Below, piece by piece: positions 25,087 through 33,825 of a DNA stretch of 64,000 bases. The first letter of the stretch is position 1, and every line of letters starts with the position of its first letter. The position numbers were made by a program, and so were the translations under genes. This DNA comes from Chitinophaga polysaccharea (GTDB lineage: Bacteria > Bacteroidota > Bacteroidia > Chitinophagales > Chitinophagaceae), in NCBI RefSeq assembly GCF_902150045.1, contig NZ_CABFVU010000004.1, positions 62,001-126,000 on the forward strand, in the 5' to 3' direction. The notes beneath the pieces are model-generated. The model worked only from the letters and a program-made list of their open reading frames with translations, was not told the DNA's origin and made no database searches.

Positions 25087-25485
25087 TTGAAATGGGAGAA
25101 TGTTATCAGTTGGTATAATGGCCCTGCCATTCACAAAACAAAGAATTGCTTTTATCCTTCATTTGGTGACAACCATAAGTACTCCTACAGCAATGACCTT
25201 GATATACTTAAACCCCTTATAATAGTGCCTGATTATCAGGCCAGTATTTCCTCTATTCTCACCGCACAGATAGCACAGCTACCAACAGAGCAATATCCTA
25301 CCCTTAACATGGCCAGAAGCACGTTTGTGCTACAGCCCTTAAGCCTTATAGATGCGTGTAAGCTATGGGCAAAACAACATCGGCATATGATAAATAAGGT
25401 TGTCTATTATCTTTATGACCACACAGCAATAGGACGCAATGCGCTACAGAGAGGAATGCCCGTAAAATGTCTTAAATTGGAATAA
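25087..25485 (+). pseudogene. Possible remnant of phage terminase large subunit
   Basis: A 132-residue open frame without a proper start context. PLIIVPDYQASISSILTAQ followed later by KVVYYLYDHTAIGRNAL resembles the RNase H-like nuclease half of terminase-type packaging proteins, where a conserved acidic residue follows a beta strand and a second acidic site lies in a YxxDHTA motif. No ATPase half, portal or capsid gene is visible, so it would be a fragment. The similarity is from memory and weak. It could equally be an unrelated orphan. Confidence 0.3.
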
Positions 25486-25540
25486 ATAATATGTTAAACC
25501 CAGTTATTAAGCCCTTATTGTTAACTTAAATCTTCTTCCC

Positions 25541-25980
25541 ATGTTCTGTAAAAACAGATTTTTCATTTATCTAGCGACGCTGACGTTTGCCTGCCTCTTG
25601 TTTTCCTGTGGTAAAAAAGATCAACTTCAACCTATAAAGGATGATCAAAAGGCGGGTACAGTTAACGGCGGTACGGTTCTAGAGCCGGTTACATTTGATT
25701 ATGATGGTACTGGCGATATTCTGGTACGGACCCAGATTTAGAAGTTACGGGAATTTCGGGTGCGGCACCTCGTGTTACCTGGACTGTAAATGTTGTTTTT
25801 TCTTCGGACCCATACCAGATACCGTTATGCGATTTCTGATTGGTATATTATTCCAAAACTCCCAACAGTATTTTATTATGTTGGTGGATGAGAATGTCGA
25901 AGAGTCGCAACGGTAACCTGGAGAGATATTACAGCGTATCCGATACCTGGGTATCCCCCTACACAAGTTAAGAATAATCT
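25541..25980 (+). pseudogene. Frameshifted small lipoprotein gene
   Basis: Starts with ATG 25541 and a clear lipoprotein signal (hydrophobic LATLTFACLLFSC, Cys at residue 23) but stops at 25741. Protein-like sequence continues in a shifted frame (DPDLEVTGISGAAPRVTW, to a stop near 25840), then in a third frame (SDWYIIPKLPTVFYYVGG), then again after a stop (RRVATVTWRDITAYPIPG). The repeated VTW motif in successive frames suggests one secreted protein of roughly 150 residues broken by two or more indels. A sequencing error at each site is less likely but possible. Confidence 0.45.
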
Positions 25981-26024
25981 GGAAATTCATCAACAACGAT
26001 ATAAAGGACACAATTGCTCCATCG

Positions 26025-26834
26025 TTGATAGCATTTTTTACTTCCTGGTTTTTTTGCGATAATAGGCTTGGAATGCTGCCATTCCACCTGGTGAATTCAT
26101 TCATTTATGCTATCTTATATATCCTGACATTTTGTATGCTCAATCAGGTCAACTCTGTTGAGGAGGACAGCGTAAATAAGCCATATCGCCCGCTTCCTTC
26201 GGGTCTGCTTACCCGGAGGCAGACCTGGATAAGAATAATTGTCTACAGCACGCTATTCCTTGGTTTTGCTGCTGCACTTAATATCTTTTGGATTTCAGTT
26301 GCGTGGCAGGCAGTTACATATTTTCTCAATATTTTCGGAGGTAGCAATCACTGGATCACGAAGAACCTGGTTGGAATGACGATTGGTACATTTTTACTTT
26401 TAGCGGCCCAGTGGGAGATCGCCTCTCCCGGAGAGGGAGTAGAAATGAACGTCATTTTATACTGGAGCTTAATAAGCCTTTGGGCTGGTTTTGCTCTCCC
26501 TATTCAGGATTTCCGCGATATTGATGGGGATCGTCAAATGGGCAGAAAAACACTTCCTTTGGCAATCGGCGATAATACAGGCCGAAACATGATGGTAGTT
26601 GAATACCTATTTTTACTGCCCTTTCTCTTCATGGCGGCTATGCTTTCTCAGAAATCCTTCTGGATATTGGTGACAGACCCTCTCGACCTTTCTATTTTAA
26701 TCATTCAAATTCTAGTACATTGGGTGATAGCTTTTCGACTTTGGTTCTTCCGTTCTCCTAAGCAGGATGATAAAACCTATCACCTGTATGTGTACTTATT
26801 TTGCGCTGGGGTGCCGGCTATATGTTATATGTAA
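26025..26834 (+). CDS. UbiA-family prenyltransferase, start unclear
   Basis: Polytopic membrane enzyme that transfers an isoprenoid chain to an aromatic or lipid acceptor. The two metal-binding loops are visible: NQVNSVEEDSVNKPYRP (about residues 40-56) and DFRDIDGDRQMGRKTLP (about 164-180). Eight or so hydrophobic segments surround them. The nearest start is a TTG at 26025, but the frame is open back to 25917, and that stretch reads like a native N-terminus (LHKLRIIWKFINNDIKD) ahead of helix 1. No ATG or GTG exists there, so the true start is a rare codon or the 5' end was lost next to the decayed lipoprotein. Acceptor is unknown. It converges with the exporter operon 43 bases away. Confidence 0.72.
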   Translation: MIAFFTSWFFCDNRLGMLPFHLVNSFIYAILYILTFCMLNQVNSVEEDSVNKPYRPLPSGLLTRRQTWIRIIVYSTLFLGFAAALNIFWISVAWQAVTYFLNIFGGSNHWITKNLVGMTIGTFLLLAAQWEIASPGEGVEMNVILYWSLISLWAGFALPIQDFRDIDGDRQMGRKTLPLAIGDNTGRNMMVVEYLFLLPFLFMAAMLSQKSFWILVTDPLDLSILIIQILVHWVIAFRLWFFRSPKQDDKTYHLYVYLFCAGVPAICYM

Positions 26835-26877
26835 ATTCTAATTTGTGTAGGACTTGAATTTTACCGCCGAATATATA

Positions 26878-28227
26878 CTATACATACTTTCTCCATGATC
26901 CGAATATATTTTCAAAAAGCCTTTCAAAAATACTCTTATCATCCAGAAGGATCTCCCCCATACCTTCCAATTGGTGATACTCCGATATCTTCTTATTGAG
27001 ATTTGTCGTTAACCCCCTCTTCAGACTGATTTCAAGTGCAAAAGAGCTATCCATTGAAACCGTAGATATCGAATTTACGCTTCCAATTAATACTCCATAC
27101 TCTTTATATGGATATGCGTACAATTTTATTAATACCTTTTGCCCATTTTTTACTTTGCCAGCCCCGATCATTCCAACACTACCTTTTACAATATATTTTG
27201 ACATTTGTGGAATAACCGTAAGAACATTCTCACCCGTTTGTACAAATTGGTTTTCTTTCCAATAATTGAAAAGTACAACCCGACCGGCGATAGGGCTCTT
27301 AAATATATAATTTTGTTGCCAAACTGCGTATAATCCTCTGAATTTCTTCGCTGCGTCTCTGATTTTTTGCTGCAGTTCATTATCCTTCCCCTGCAATTCC
27401 AACATAGTTTCTGAGATATTCTTTTTATACTCCCTTTCTAATAGCATATTTTCCAGAATATTGATATCATTTCCTTCCGTATTAATTTTTTCATCAATAA
27501 ATTTCCTTCTCGTTTCATCATAGTCAAGTCGGGAGATCACTTTTTCTAAAGCCAAACCTGAGTCAATCTCAAAATGTTCATGGCGCAAATCCAACTGCTC
27601 CTTAAGCATATGACTTTTCTTCTCTAATTCCCTAATAAGACGTGTTTGCAGCTTCGATTGTGAAACCAGATACTCAACTTTAGCCTTATAAGTATTTTGA
27701 GATAAGAAAAATTTATATTGCTGTATGGATTGTAGTAGCTCCGTATATTGGGTCTGTAGCTCTCCAAGCTGGAGCCCTGAAGGAATAAGAAGTTTATCTT
27801 TTATTTCAAAGGGTGTTATAGAGGTATCAATGAGTGTTGCGTATTTAGCAACTAATTCAACGTCACCGTACTTGCTGGAATTCGATAAAACACATAAGAT
27901 GTCTCCCTCCTTAACCAGCTCATTGTTTCCAACCAATAATTTTTGTATAGGAGCGCTTGCCCTTGACACCATCCTTATAGGAGGTGCACTTGATGAAACA
28001 ATAACTTTTGCATCTAGCGTCTCCGGAAAATGTATGAAATAGGTCGAAGTCAGTACTACAAGAAGCAAAATACTAGTTACGGTGATACCCCAACGGCTTG
28101 CCCATGAAGGCATTTTTCCCATTATGTCCCCAACTTCCTCACTATTCCCATCACCCATTACAGGTGCCACATAGGCCATATCACTCATTTCGGGAACATG
28201 TTTATTATCGACAGATTGCCCATTCAT
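26878..28227 (-). CDS. HlyD-type membrane fusion protein
   Basis: Periplasmic adaptor of a type I-like exporter, 449 residues. A single N-terminal membrane anchor (about residues 46-68) is followed by a biotinyl/lipoyl-like strand segment, a long coiled-coil hairpin (about residues 150-300, rich in Glu/Lys/Leu) and a beta-rich C-terminal half with SPIAGRVVLFNYW. It is the last gene of the minus-strand peptide operon, 24 bases after the peptidase-ABC transporter gene, and would link that transporter to an outer-membrane channel. No TolC-like gene is seen in the window. Confidence 0.9.
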   Translation of the reverse strand: MNGQSVDNKHVPEMSDMAYVAPVMGDGNSEEVGDIMGKMPSWASRWGITVTSILLLVVLTSTYFIHFPETLDAKVIVSSSAPPIRMVSRASAPIQKLLVGNNELVKEGDILCVLSNSSKYGDVELVAKYATLIDTSITPFEIKDKLLIPSGLQLGELQTQYTELLQSIQQYKFFLSQNTYKAKVEYLVSQSKLQTRLIRELEKKSHMLKEQLDLRHEHFEIDSGLALEKVISRLDYDETRRKFIDEKINTEGNDINILENMLLEREYKKNISETMLELQGKDNELQQKIRDAAKKFRGLYAVWQQNYIFKSPIAGRVVLFNYWKENQFVQTGENVLTVIPQMSKYIVKGSVGMIGAGKVKNGQKVLIKLYAYPYKEYGVLIGSVNSISTVSMDSSFALEISLKRGLTTNLNKKISEYHQLEGMGEILLDDKSIFERLFENIFGSWRKYV

Positions 28228-28251
28228 AATAAGTTATTAGTAAATATTAAA

Positions 28252-30459
28252 TCAAGTTCCAAGTTCTAATTGATTTTTGACTAGTTCATAATAATATCCT
28301 TTTTTATGAGTTAATTGTTCATGGGTTCCCACTTCAACAATTTCCCCTTTCTCCAAGACAACAATCTGATGAGCATTTTTTACAGTACTCAGCCGATGTG
28401 CAATTACAAAAACTGTTCTCCCTTCAAAGTAACTATCCAGATTCTTCATTATAGTTCTTTCGTTATTGGCATCCAAAGCACTAGTAGCCTCATCAAAAAA
28501 AAGATATTTTGGGTCCTTATATACTGCTCTTGCAATCTGTATCCTTTGGCTTTGACCTGAACTGATACCATTGCCACTATTGCCAATCTTTGTTTGATAT
28601 CCTAATGGCAGTTCCTCGATATATTCTTGAATGTTTGCAACGGAAACTGCATGATGTACTTTTTGCCTATCAGTATGCTCATCACTTATTGATATATTAT
28701 TTATAATGGAATCAGAAAATATGAATCCCTCCTGCATTACGGTTCCACAGCGGCTACGCCAGGAAGATGGCGAAATATTCTTCAGGTCTGATCTTCCCAC
28801 CAATATGGCTCCATCGCTTGGCTCATAGAATTTCAGTAATAATTTTAAAAGTGTAGATTTCCCACTACCACTGGTTCCTACAATCGCGGTGATTTTACCT
28901 GCGGGAATGGTAAGCCTTATGTCTCTCAGAATGTAATTTGGAGAGGTTTCATCATATTTGAAAGAAACATTTGCAAATGAAATATCCTGTACCTCGCCAG
29001 TATCTAATTCCAGTCCAATCCCATATTCTCCCTTTGTCTCCTCATTTCTACCGTGAATCTCGCTTAATCTATCCAAGCTTAGTTTAGCATCCTGGGCATC
29101 GTGAATAAATTCAAGTAATTGTTCGAGTGGTCCGTTCATTTGTCCTATAATATAGCTGATCGATAACATCATACCTAAACTCATATTGCCATCAATCACT
29201 TCCTTTGCACTCATAAACGAGATAAGTATATTTTTTAGCTGGTTAAAAAAGGATGAGCCCATTTGTTGATATTGTCCAAGTGTCAAGCTTTTTATATTGA
29301 TTTTAAAGAGTTGTGCTTGTATTTTCTCCCATTGCCATCTTTTAATAGTTTCACAATTATTCAGTTTTATCTCCTTGACTCCTGTAATTAATTCAAAAAT
29401 AGCATTTTCATGTTCAGACATTCGCTGAAACCTTTTGTAGTCTAAATCCTTTCGCTTGCTGGAAAAAAACAGGATCCAAAGTAAAGATGCCAAACTAAAT
29501 GTTAAAAAAACTGAGGCTATCTTCAGGTCATATAAGGACAGTACAGCCATGAAAACAATGAAATTCACAAAAGAGAAGGCCACATTCAAGGTGGGGCCTG
29601 TAAGAAAATCCTGTATGCGCTGATGGTCCGCGATTCGTTGGTGTAAATCGCCGATAAGCTTTGTATCAAAAAAGCGGACCGGTAGTTTCATCAACTTAGT
29701 TAAGAAATCACCCAGTATACTTACATTTATACGGCTATTTATCTGCAATAACAACCTGTTTCGTATAATTTCAATGGTTGTATTGCCACCAAAGAGTACC
29801 AATTGAGACAGCAGGATTAGGTTTACAAAGCCAATGTCTTGATGATTTATTCCATAGTCGACAAGCCCCTGCGTTAGGAAAGGGAGAATTAATGACAATA
29901 TACTTGCCATCAGCAAGCTTATTACGACCTGAATTAAGTATTTTTTATAAGGGCGTAGATAATTCAATAGAAACAAAAATCCATTTTTCTGCTCCTGTTT
30001 AGAGTTGTCATTCTCCTGATAGAAGGCATCAGTTGGCTCCAGGAATAAGGCTATGCCTTCTTCGCCACCTTTACTGACCCAAAAACGGATGAAAGTTGCC
30101 TGGTCCACTTCGACAAGTCCATGAGCTGGATCAGCGATTAAGATGCTATTGTTTGACCTACCTCTTTTGGCTCGCTGTGGTGGGAGCACGACAAAATGGT
30201 TTTGTTTCCAGTGAAGAATACAGGGAGTAGGTGCCTCATTTATTAATTGTTCAAAAGTTGTCTTGGTGCCGAAAGTACGAAATCCAATTTTTTCGGCAGC
30301 GTCGCTAATGCCTAAGAGGCTGACTCCCTCTCTGGAGATAAATGAAATACTGCGTAAAAATGCTAAATCATAATTTCTTCCATAATATTTAGCTATCATT
30401 CTCAAACAGGTCGGACCGCAGTCCATGAAATCTAATTGTCTATATGTTGGGAATGCCAT
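28252..30459 (-). CDS. C39 peptidase-containing ABC exporter
   Basis: Bifunctional maturation and export protein of 735 residues in the inner membrane. An N-terminal C39 cysteine peptidase has the catalytic Cys14 in DCGPTCL, the His in HWKQNHFVVL, and Asp in ADPAHG. It cleaves leaders after Gly-Gly. About six membrane segments follow (residues about 165-440). The nucleotide-binding domain has Walker A GTSGSGKST, signature SSGQSQRIQIARA and Walker B YLFFDEATSALD. It matches the IKGG leader end of the small peptide encoded at the head of the operon, so that peptide is its likely substrate. It lies 43 bases after the SPASM gene. Confidence 0.95.
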   Translation of the reverse strand: MAFPTYRQLDFMDCGPTCLRMIAKYYGRNYDLAFLRSISFISREGVSLLGISDAAEKIGFRTFGTKTTFEQLINEAPTPCILHWKQNHFVVLPPQRAKRGRSNNSILIADPAHGLVEVDQATFIRFWVSKGGEEGIALFLEPTDAFYQENDNSKQEQKNGFLFLLNYLRPYKKYLIQVVISLLMASILSLILPFLTQGLVDYGINHQDIGFVNLILLSQLVLFGGNTTIEIIRNRLLLQINSRINVSILGDFLTKLMKLPVRFFDTKLIGDLHQRIADHQRIQDFLTGPTLNVAFSFVNFIVFMAVLSLYDLKIASVFLTFSLASLLWILFFSSKRKDLDYKRFQRMSEHENAIFELITGVKEIKLNNCETIKRWQWEKIQAQLFKINIKSLTLGQYQQMGSSFFNQLKNILISFMSAKEVIDGNMSLGMMLSISYIIGQMNGPLEQLLEFIHDAQDAKLSLDRLSEIHGRNEETKGEYGIGLELDTGEVQDISFANVSFKYDETSPNYILRDIRLTIPAGKITAIVGTSGSGKSTLLKLLLKFYEPSDGAILVGRSDLKNISPSSWRSRCGTVMQEGFIFSDSIINNISISDEHTDRQKVHHAVSVANIQEYIEELPLGYQTKIGNSGNGISSGQSQRIQIARAVYKDPKYLFFDEATSALDANNERTIMKNLDSYFEGRTVFVIAHRLSTVKNAHQIVVLEKGEIVEVGTHEQLTHKKGYYYELVKNQLELGT

Positions 30460-30502
30460 CGATTACAAGCTTTTAATTAGCGTTTCGGCATTGTGTATTC
30501 TA

Positions 30503-31522
30503 TTAATCAGCCCAGGTGGCCGTATAAGGATCATAGCTACATTTTGCAGGCTTACTGTAAATGTCGGTATCATCTGTTTTGAATACCCTGCAGTCTGTAC
30601 AGATATACCTGAACTCACAATCCTGGCAAACAGAAACCTTATCCTTATTAAGATTCCATAGTTCTTTGAATTTTTTGGATTCTGCTACGCTCTTTAAAGT
30701 TGTATTTCTGATGTTGCCATAGTTTTCATTCATGCTAGGACAATTTTTAATATTGCCGGATGAATCAATAGAAATTTTTCTATTCAGACAAGTATTATGA
30801 TTTTGAGCTTCTGTGAAGGTTGCAATATTAGGAGAAAAATAAGAAGGGTTGATGCAACCACAATCAGCAGCAGAAGAAATTTTCTTTGTAGTCAGGTGAA
30901 TACATAGTGTAGTCCCTTGGGGAGAAAAGATGGTATTTTCGTTTGCAGAGTGTAAGGTCAGGAAAAATAACCTCGGGTTGTCTGCGAATAGCGGTTCATA
31001 ATCATCGGAAGTATAACCTGAATTAAATTTGAGTAATACATCAATGTGTCTCAAACGACTCCGCGAAAATGCTTTTAGAATTTCGGCTACATTCTCTAGT
31101 TTAATATCTTTATAACACCTTATTTGCAACGCATTGCAACCTAGCTCGTCCAATTGTTTTGAAATGCCGTGAAAATCCAGGTTGAGCTGTTCTTCGGGCA
31201 GATCAATGATACTATTAGTGATCAGAGATGGTGATTGCCATGAAAGATCTAACTTGGGGAATCTGGTAATATCTTTTTCCTGGCATATAAAGGCATACTC
31301 ACTTTCCAGTAAGAAAGCAAAGTATTGCTCTATGGTTTCATCATGCTCATTTCCATAATATTCTTTTATGTAAGCAAGTGATTTGTTCTCATGGATAATC
31401 AGGATTTCGTACAGCGTATTTGGTATGAAATCATATTTCATGCGTTGTATATCACAAATAATACTTCTGATATGCCCCTTTACGGGAATACAACAAGCAA
31501 AAAGTTTTACAATGTCTTCCAT
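30503..31522 (-). CDS. gwsS: SPASM-domain partner of grasp-with-spasm system
   Basis: 339-residue cytoplasmic protein. The C-terminal third has a SPASM-like Cys pattern (ADCGC, NTCLNRKISIDSSG, IKNCPSMN, VCQDCEFRYICTDCRVF, KPAKCSYDP), which can hold iron-sulfur clusters. The CxxxCxxC motif of radical SAM enzymes is absent from the N-terminal part. That combination, beside an ATP-grasp ligase and a Gly-Gly peptide, is the hallmark of the grasp-with-spasm family. Its exact role in peptide modification is not known to me. The symbol follows the usual naming for this family. Confidence 0.88.
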   Translation of the reverse strand: MEDIVKLFACCIPVKGHIRSIICDIQRMKYDFIPNTLYEILIIHENKSLAYIKEYYGNEHDETIEQYFAFLLESEYAFICQEKDITRFPKLDLSWQSPSLITNSIIDLPEEQLNLDFHGISKQLDELGCNALQIRCYKDIKLENVAEILKAFSRSRLRHIDVLLKFNSGYTSDDYEPLFADNPRLFFLTLHSANENTIFSPQGTTLCIHLTTKKISSAADCGCINPSYFSPNIATFTEAQNHNTCLNRKISIDSSGNIKNCPSMNENYGNIRNTTLKSVAESKKFKELWNLNKDKVSVCQDCEFRYICTDCRVFKTDDTDIYSKPAKCSYDPYTATWAD

Positions 31523-31538
31523 GATTTAGATTTAATAT

Positions 31539-31760
31539 TCAATGAAGCTTTGAAATCTGCTTATAGAACTGAGACGCCAATATTACTTCAGATCGGGCAA
31601 AATCTGTATCTAGTTCTCGCCATTCAACAAGGTCATCGTCGTCAATGCTATTTGCATCAAAAGCATCAAAGTAGTGATAGTTAAACGGCATCTTCATCTC
31701 TGGCAGAAATTCAGTTAAAGGAATTTCATGTTTAAATCCTGATTTTATTTCATTTATCAT
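31539..31760 (-). CDS. Small acidic protein in graspetide operon, unknown
   Basis: 73 residues, not recognised. The start overlaps the end of the ATP-grasp gene by 11 bases and the stop lies 16 bases before the SPASM gene, so it is embedded in the operon and is probably translated. It is acidic in the middle (a run of four Asp), has aromatic residues (FNYHYFDAF) and no Gly-Gly leader, Cys or signal peptide. Possible roles are a chaperone or recognition subunit for the ligase pair, an immunity protein, or a second, leader-less substrate. None of these is shown by the sequence. Confidence 0.65.
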   Translation of the reverse strand: MINEIKSGFKHEIPLTEFLPEMKMPFNYHYFDAFDANSIDDDDLVEWRELDTDFARSEVILASQFYKQISKLH

Positions 31761-32757
31761 TTTTAATCAAGTATTTTGCTACTTCTTTTTCCAGATAATA
31801 ATTACATGGACCCGATACCATACCAAATTGTCCCAGAGGATTTACTTCCAGGAAGTAATATGCTCCGTCTTTTTTTCTTACAATATCTATTGAACCACAC
31901 TTAAGGTCTAGTTTTTTCATCAGCAGGCGTAGTTTCTGTTCAATTTCCTCCGGGAGTTTATAAGGAACGTATCTGTTCGGATTTCGTAGATTATATTTCC
32001 TGAAATCGATGGCTGTCTGAGGATCATTTTGTGAAAAGATTGCCATTGAATAAACTTTTCCATTGAGATAGAAAATCCTCAATTCGTACATTTTATCCAG
32101 CAGTTCCTGGAAAAGGGATGGGTAAAAATATTCAGTCTTTAGTTCTCCTATTTCCAGCCAGGTGATCTCCTTCGTGTACATCCCATAATCTATACCATTT
32201 ACTGTAAGAAAGATGCCGTCTGTGATACACTTGGTAACGATTCTGCTATGCAACTTCAAGAACCCCTTTAATTCTTTGATGTTATTAGTAATTAAGGTAG
32301 CCGGAACATTTAATCCTAGTTCATTTGCTATTTTTAGTATTATTGGCTTCTGTAGACTTCGGATTATTAATGGGTTATCGAGCCATTTTGCGTTAAGGAA
32401 TTGACTATATAACCCATAGCTAGCACCATTGGCTTCCCCGCTCAGATGAAATTGCACCTTTGCAGCTAAATCACCATCTCCAATTAGTTTCAAATATTCT
32501 GCACCATACGGTATGATCCATTTTCGATACCAAACGACGTTTATTTTATTATCACTTGTTAAACTGTCATAATCGATCCCCTCTCCTGAAATATTAAACT
32601 TCGAGAATTCGTTACTTATATTTATTCCATAAGGATTGTCTTTCTCGGAAATATCATCTCCATTTACCCGGATATAATTTCCCCCTAATCGCATTATCCA
32701 GTCTATGACGATCTCTGTAGTCGTTTCTGATTTTCCCCTGCTTAGAATCAAAATCAT
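31750..32757 (-). CDS. gwsG: Grasp-with-spasm ATP-grasp peptide ligase
   Basis: 335-residue ATP-grasp ligase related to microviridin/graspetide synthetases, which form ester or amide links between side chains of a ribosomal peptide. Recognisable features are WYRKWIIP in the N-terminal domain, AKWLDNP, the nucleotide-grasp region and the metal-binding C-terminal end GSIDIVRKKDGAYYFLEVNP followed by GQFGMVSG and a CNY near the end. Its ATG overlaps the stop of the upstream secreted-protein gene by four bases (ATGA), so translation is coupled. With the SPASM gene downstream and a Gly-Gly peptide upstream, the assignment is firm. Confidence 0.92.
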   Translation of the reverse strand: MILILSRGKSETTTEIVIDWIMRLGGNYIRVNGDDISEKDNPYGINISNEFSKFNISGEGIDYDSLTSDNKINVVWYRKWIIPYGAEYLKLIGDGDLAAKVQFHLSGEANGASYGLYSQFLNAKWLDNPLIIRSLQKPIILKIANELGLNVPATLITNNIKELKGFLKLHSRIVTKCITDGIFLTVNGIDYGMYTKEITWLEIGELKTEYFYPSLFQELLDKMYELRIFYLNGKVYSMAIFSQNDPQTAIDFRKYNLRNPNRYVPYKLPEEIEQKLRLLMKKLDLKCGSIDIVRKKDGAYYFLEVNPLGQFGMVSGPCNYYLEKEVAKYLIKNDK

Positions 32758-33686
32758 CGGTAAGATTTAGGATAAATAGTTATTTGGTTTTCTTTTAAGT
32801 ATTCCCTGAGTGGTGTTAATCCTACTTTGGCCCTTCTGATATCAATATGCTCGATGTCGATAACAGGAAGTAATTCATTAACATTACTTTTTTCATTTAA
32901 TGTATACTGCGTTCCATAAATTTGTTGTTTTCCGCTATCAAGAGCAATTCTATCTTCAACCAAAGCCAAATATTTTCCTTCCAATGTCCCTTCTCCAATA
33001 GCCTTCTTCATTATCCCGATATACTTTTTTTGAATAGCGGGCTCTGCATGATCAATTATAAGCCATAATGCGTTGGTACCTTTTTCAGATACCACTTCTT
33101 TTCCTAACCATCCATAATTATCAAGTACACCTTCAACTATAGTCAAATTGATACTATCAACTTTGTCTAAGAGCATGCCAACAGAGTCTGCTTCCGGCGA
33201 GTTAAAGCCCTTAGAATTTGATATGTTGGAATAGTTTTCTCTAGCCTTTTGATCATCGTCAAAAACCTTTACCAGCATTTTTTCCAGTTTCAGGTTTTTT
33301 TTTCTTTGAGCCGATAACTTATTTTCTGATACTAAGTTGAGTATCCTCTTCCACCTGGAATCTTTGTGCATCTTCGAAAAGGAATCATCTTGTGAAAGTT
33401 GTTTTAAATCATAATATTTCAGTTTTGTGGCTAATATCTCTAGGATGGAAAAGGCAGAATCCTTATTACCGGATAAGGCGGAAGCCTTGCAGAGGTTATA
33501 ATAGTCGATTTCACTTATTTTCCAAAGTTGAGAATTAATGATTGTAGTGTATACTGCAGATGCCTGTTGGTACTCTTTTTGGCTTAATAGCGAGTCTGCT
33601 TTTTTTAGAAGATAATATCCTTCAGGGGTTTGACCAAGACATAGTGATGATATCCATGTACATATAATCAATGGAAGTAGCTTCAT
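32754..33686 (-). CDS. DUF6624-type secreted protein in graspetide operon
   Basis: 310 residues with a Sec signal peptide (MKLLPLIICTWISSLCLG, cut after about residue 18). The first half looks like TPR-type helices (KADSLLSQKEYQQASAVY). The second half has the DUF6624 pattern: YGWLGKEVV, ALWLIIDHAE, YLALVEDRIALDSGKQQIYGTQ. It would act in the periplasm or at the surface. It is the first full-length gene after the peptide precursor and is coupled to the ligase, so it belongs to the operon. Whether it is an immunity factor, a receptor or a passenger cannot be told from sequence. Confidence 0.82.
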   Translation of the reverse strand: MKLLPLIICTWISSLCLGQTPEGYYLLKKADSLLSQKEYQQASAVYTTIINSQLWKISEIDYYNLCKASALSGNKDSAFSILEILATKLKYYDLKQLSQDDSFSKMHKDSRWKRILNLVSENKLSAQRKKNLKLEKMLVKVFDDDQKARENYSNISNSKGFNSPEADSVGMLLDKVDSINLTIVEGVLDNYGWLGKEVVSEKGTNALWLIIDHAEPAIQKKYIGIMKKAIGEGTLEGKYLALVEDRIALDSGKQQIYGTQYTLNEKSNVNELLPVIDIEHIDIRRAKVGLTPLREYLKENQITIYPKSYR

Positions 33687-33768
33687 TTAAAGAGTTTTAC
33701 TCATATCCCTCAATGAAATAAGTGCCTAAAGTCTTATTTTCATCTATAATATAGTTCAGTAGAATGAA

Positions 33769-33812
33769 TTGGGAGCTGTTTAGGAATTATTACTTACCTA
33801 AACAGCTCCCAA
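33769..33812 (-). terminator. 16-bp perfect hairpin after peptide gene
   Basis: TTGGGAGCTGTTTAGG at 33769-33784 pairs without mismatch with 33797-33812 around a 12-base loop. It lies 14 bases past the stop of the peptide precursor and 83 bases before the next gene on the minus strand. There is no T-run, so it may act as a partial terminator or an mRNA-stabilising end that raises precursor over enzyme expression. Confidence 0.7.
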
Positions 33813-33825
33813 GGACTTAACCAAA

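Noticed and set aside
30503..31522. Radical SAM enzyme
   Set aside because: SPASM-type Cys clusters are present but the CxxxCxxC motif that binds the SAM cluster is missing, so it is called only a SPASM partner.
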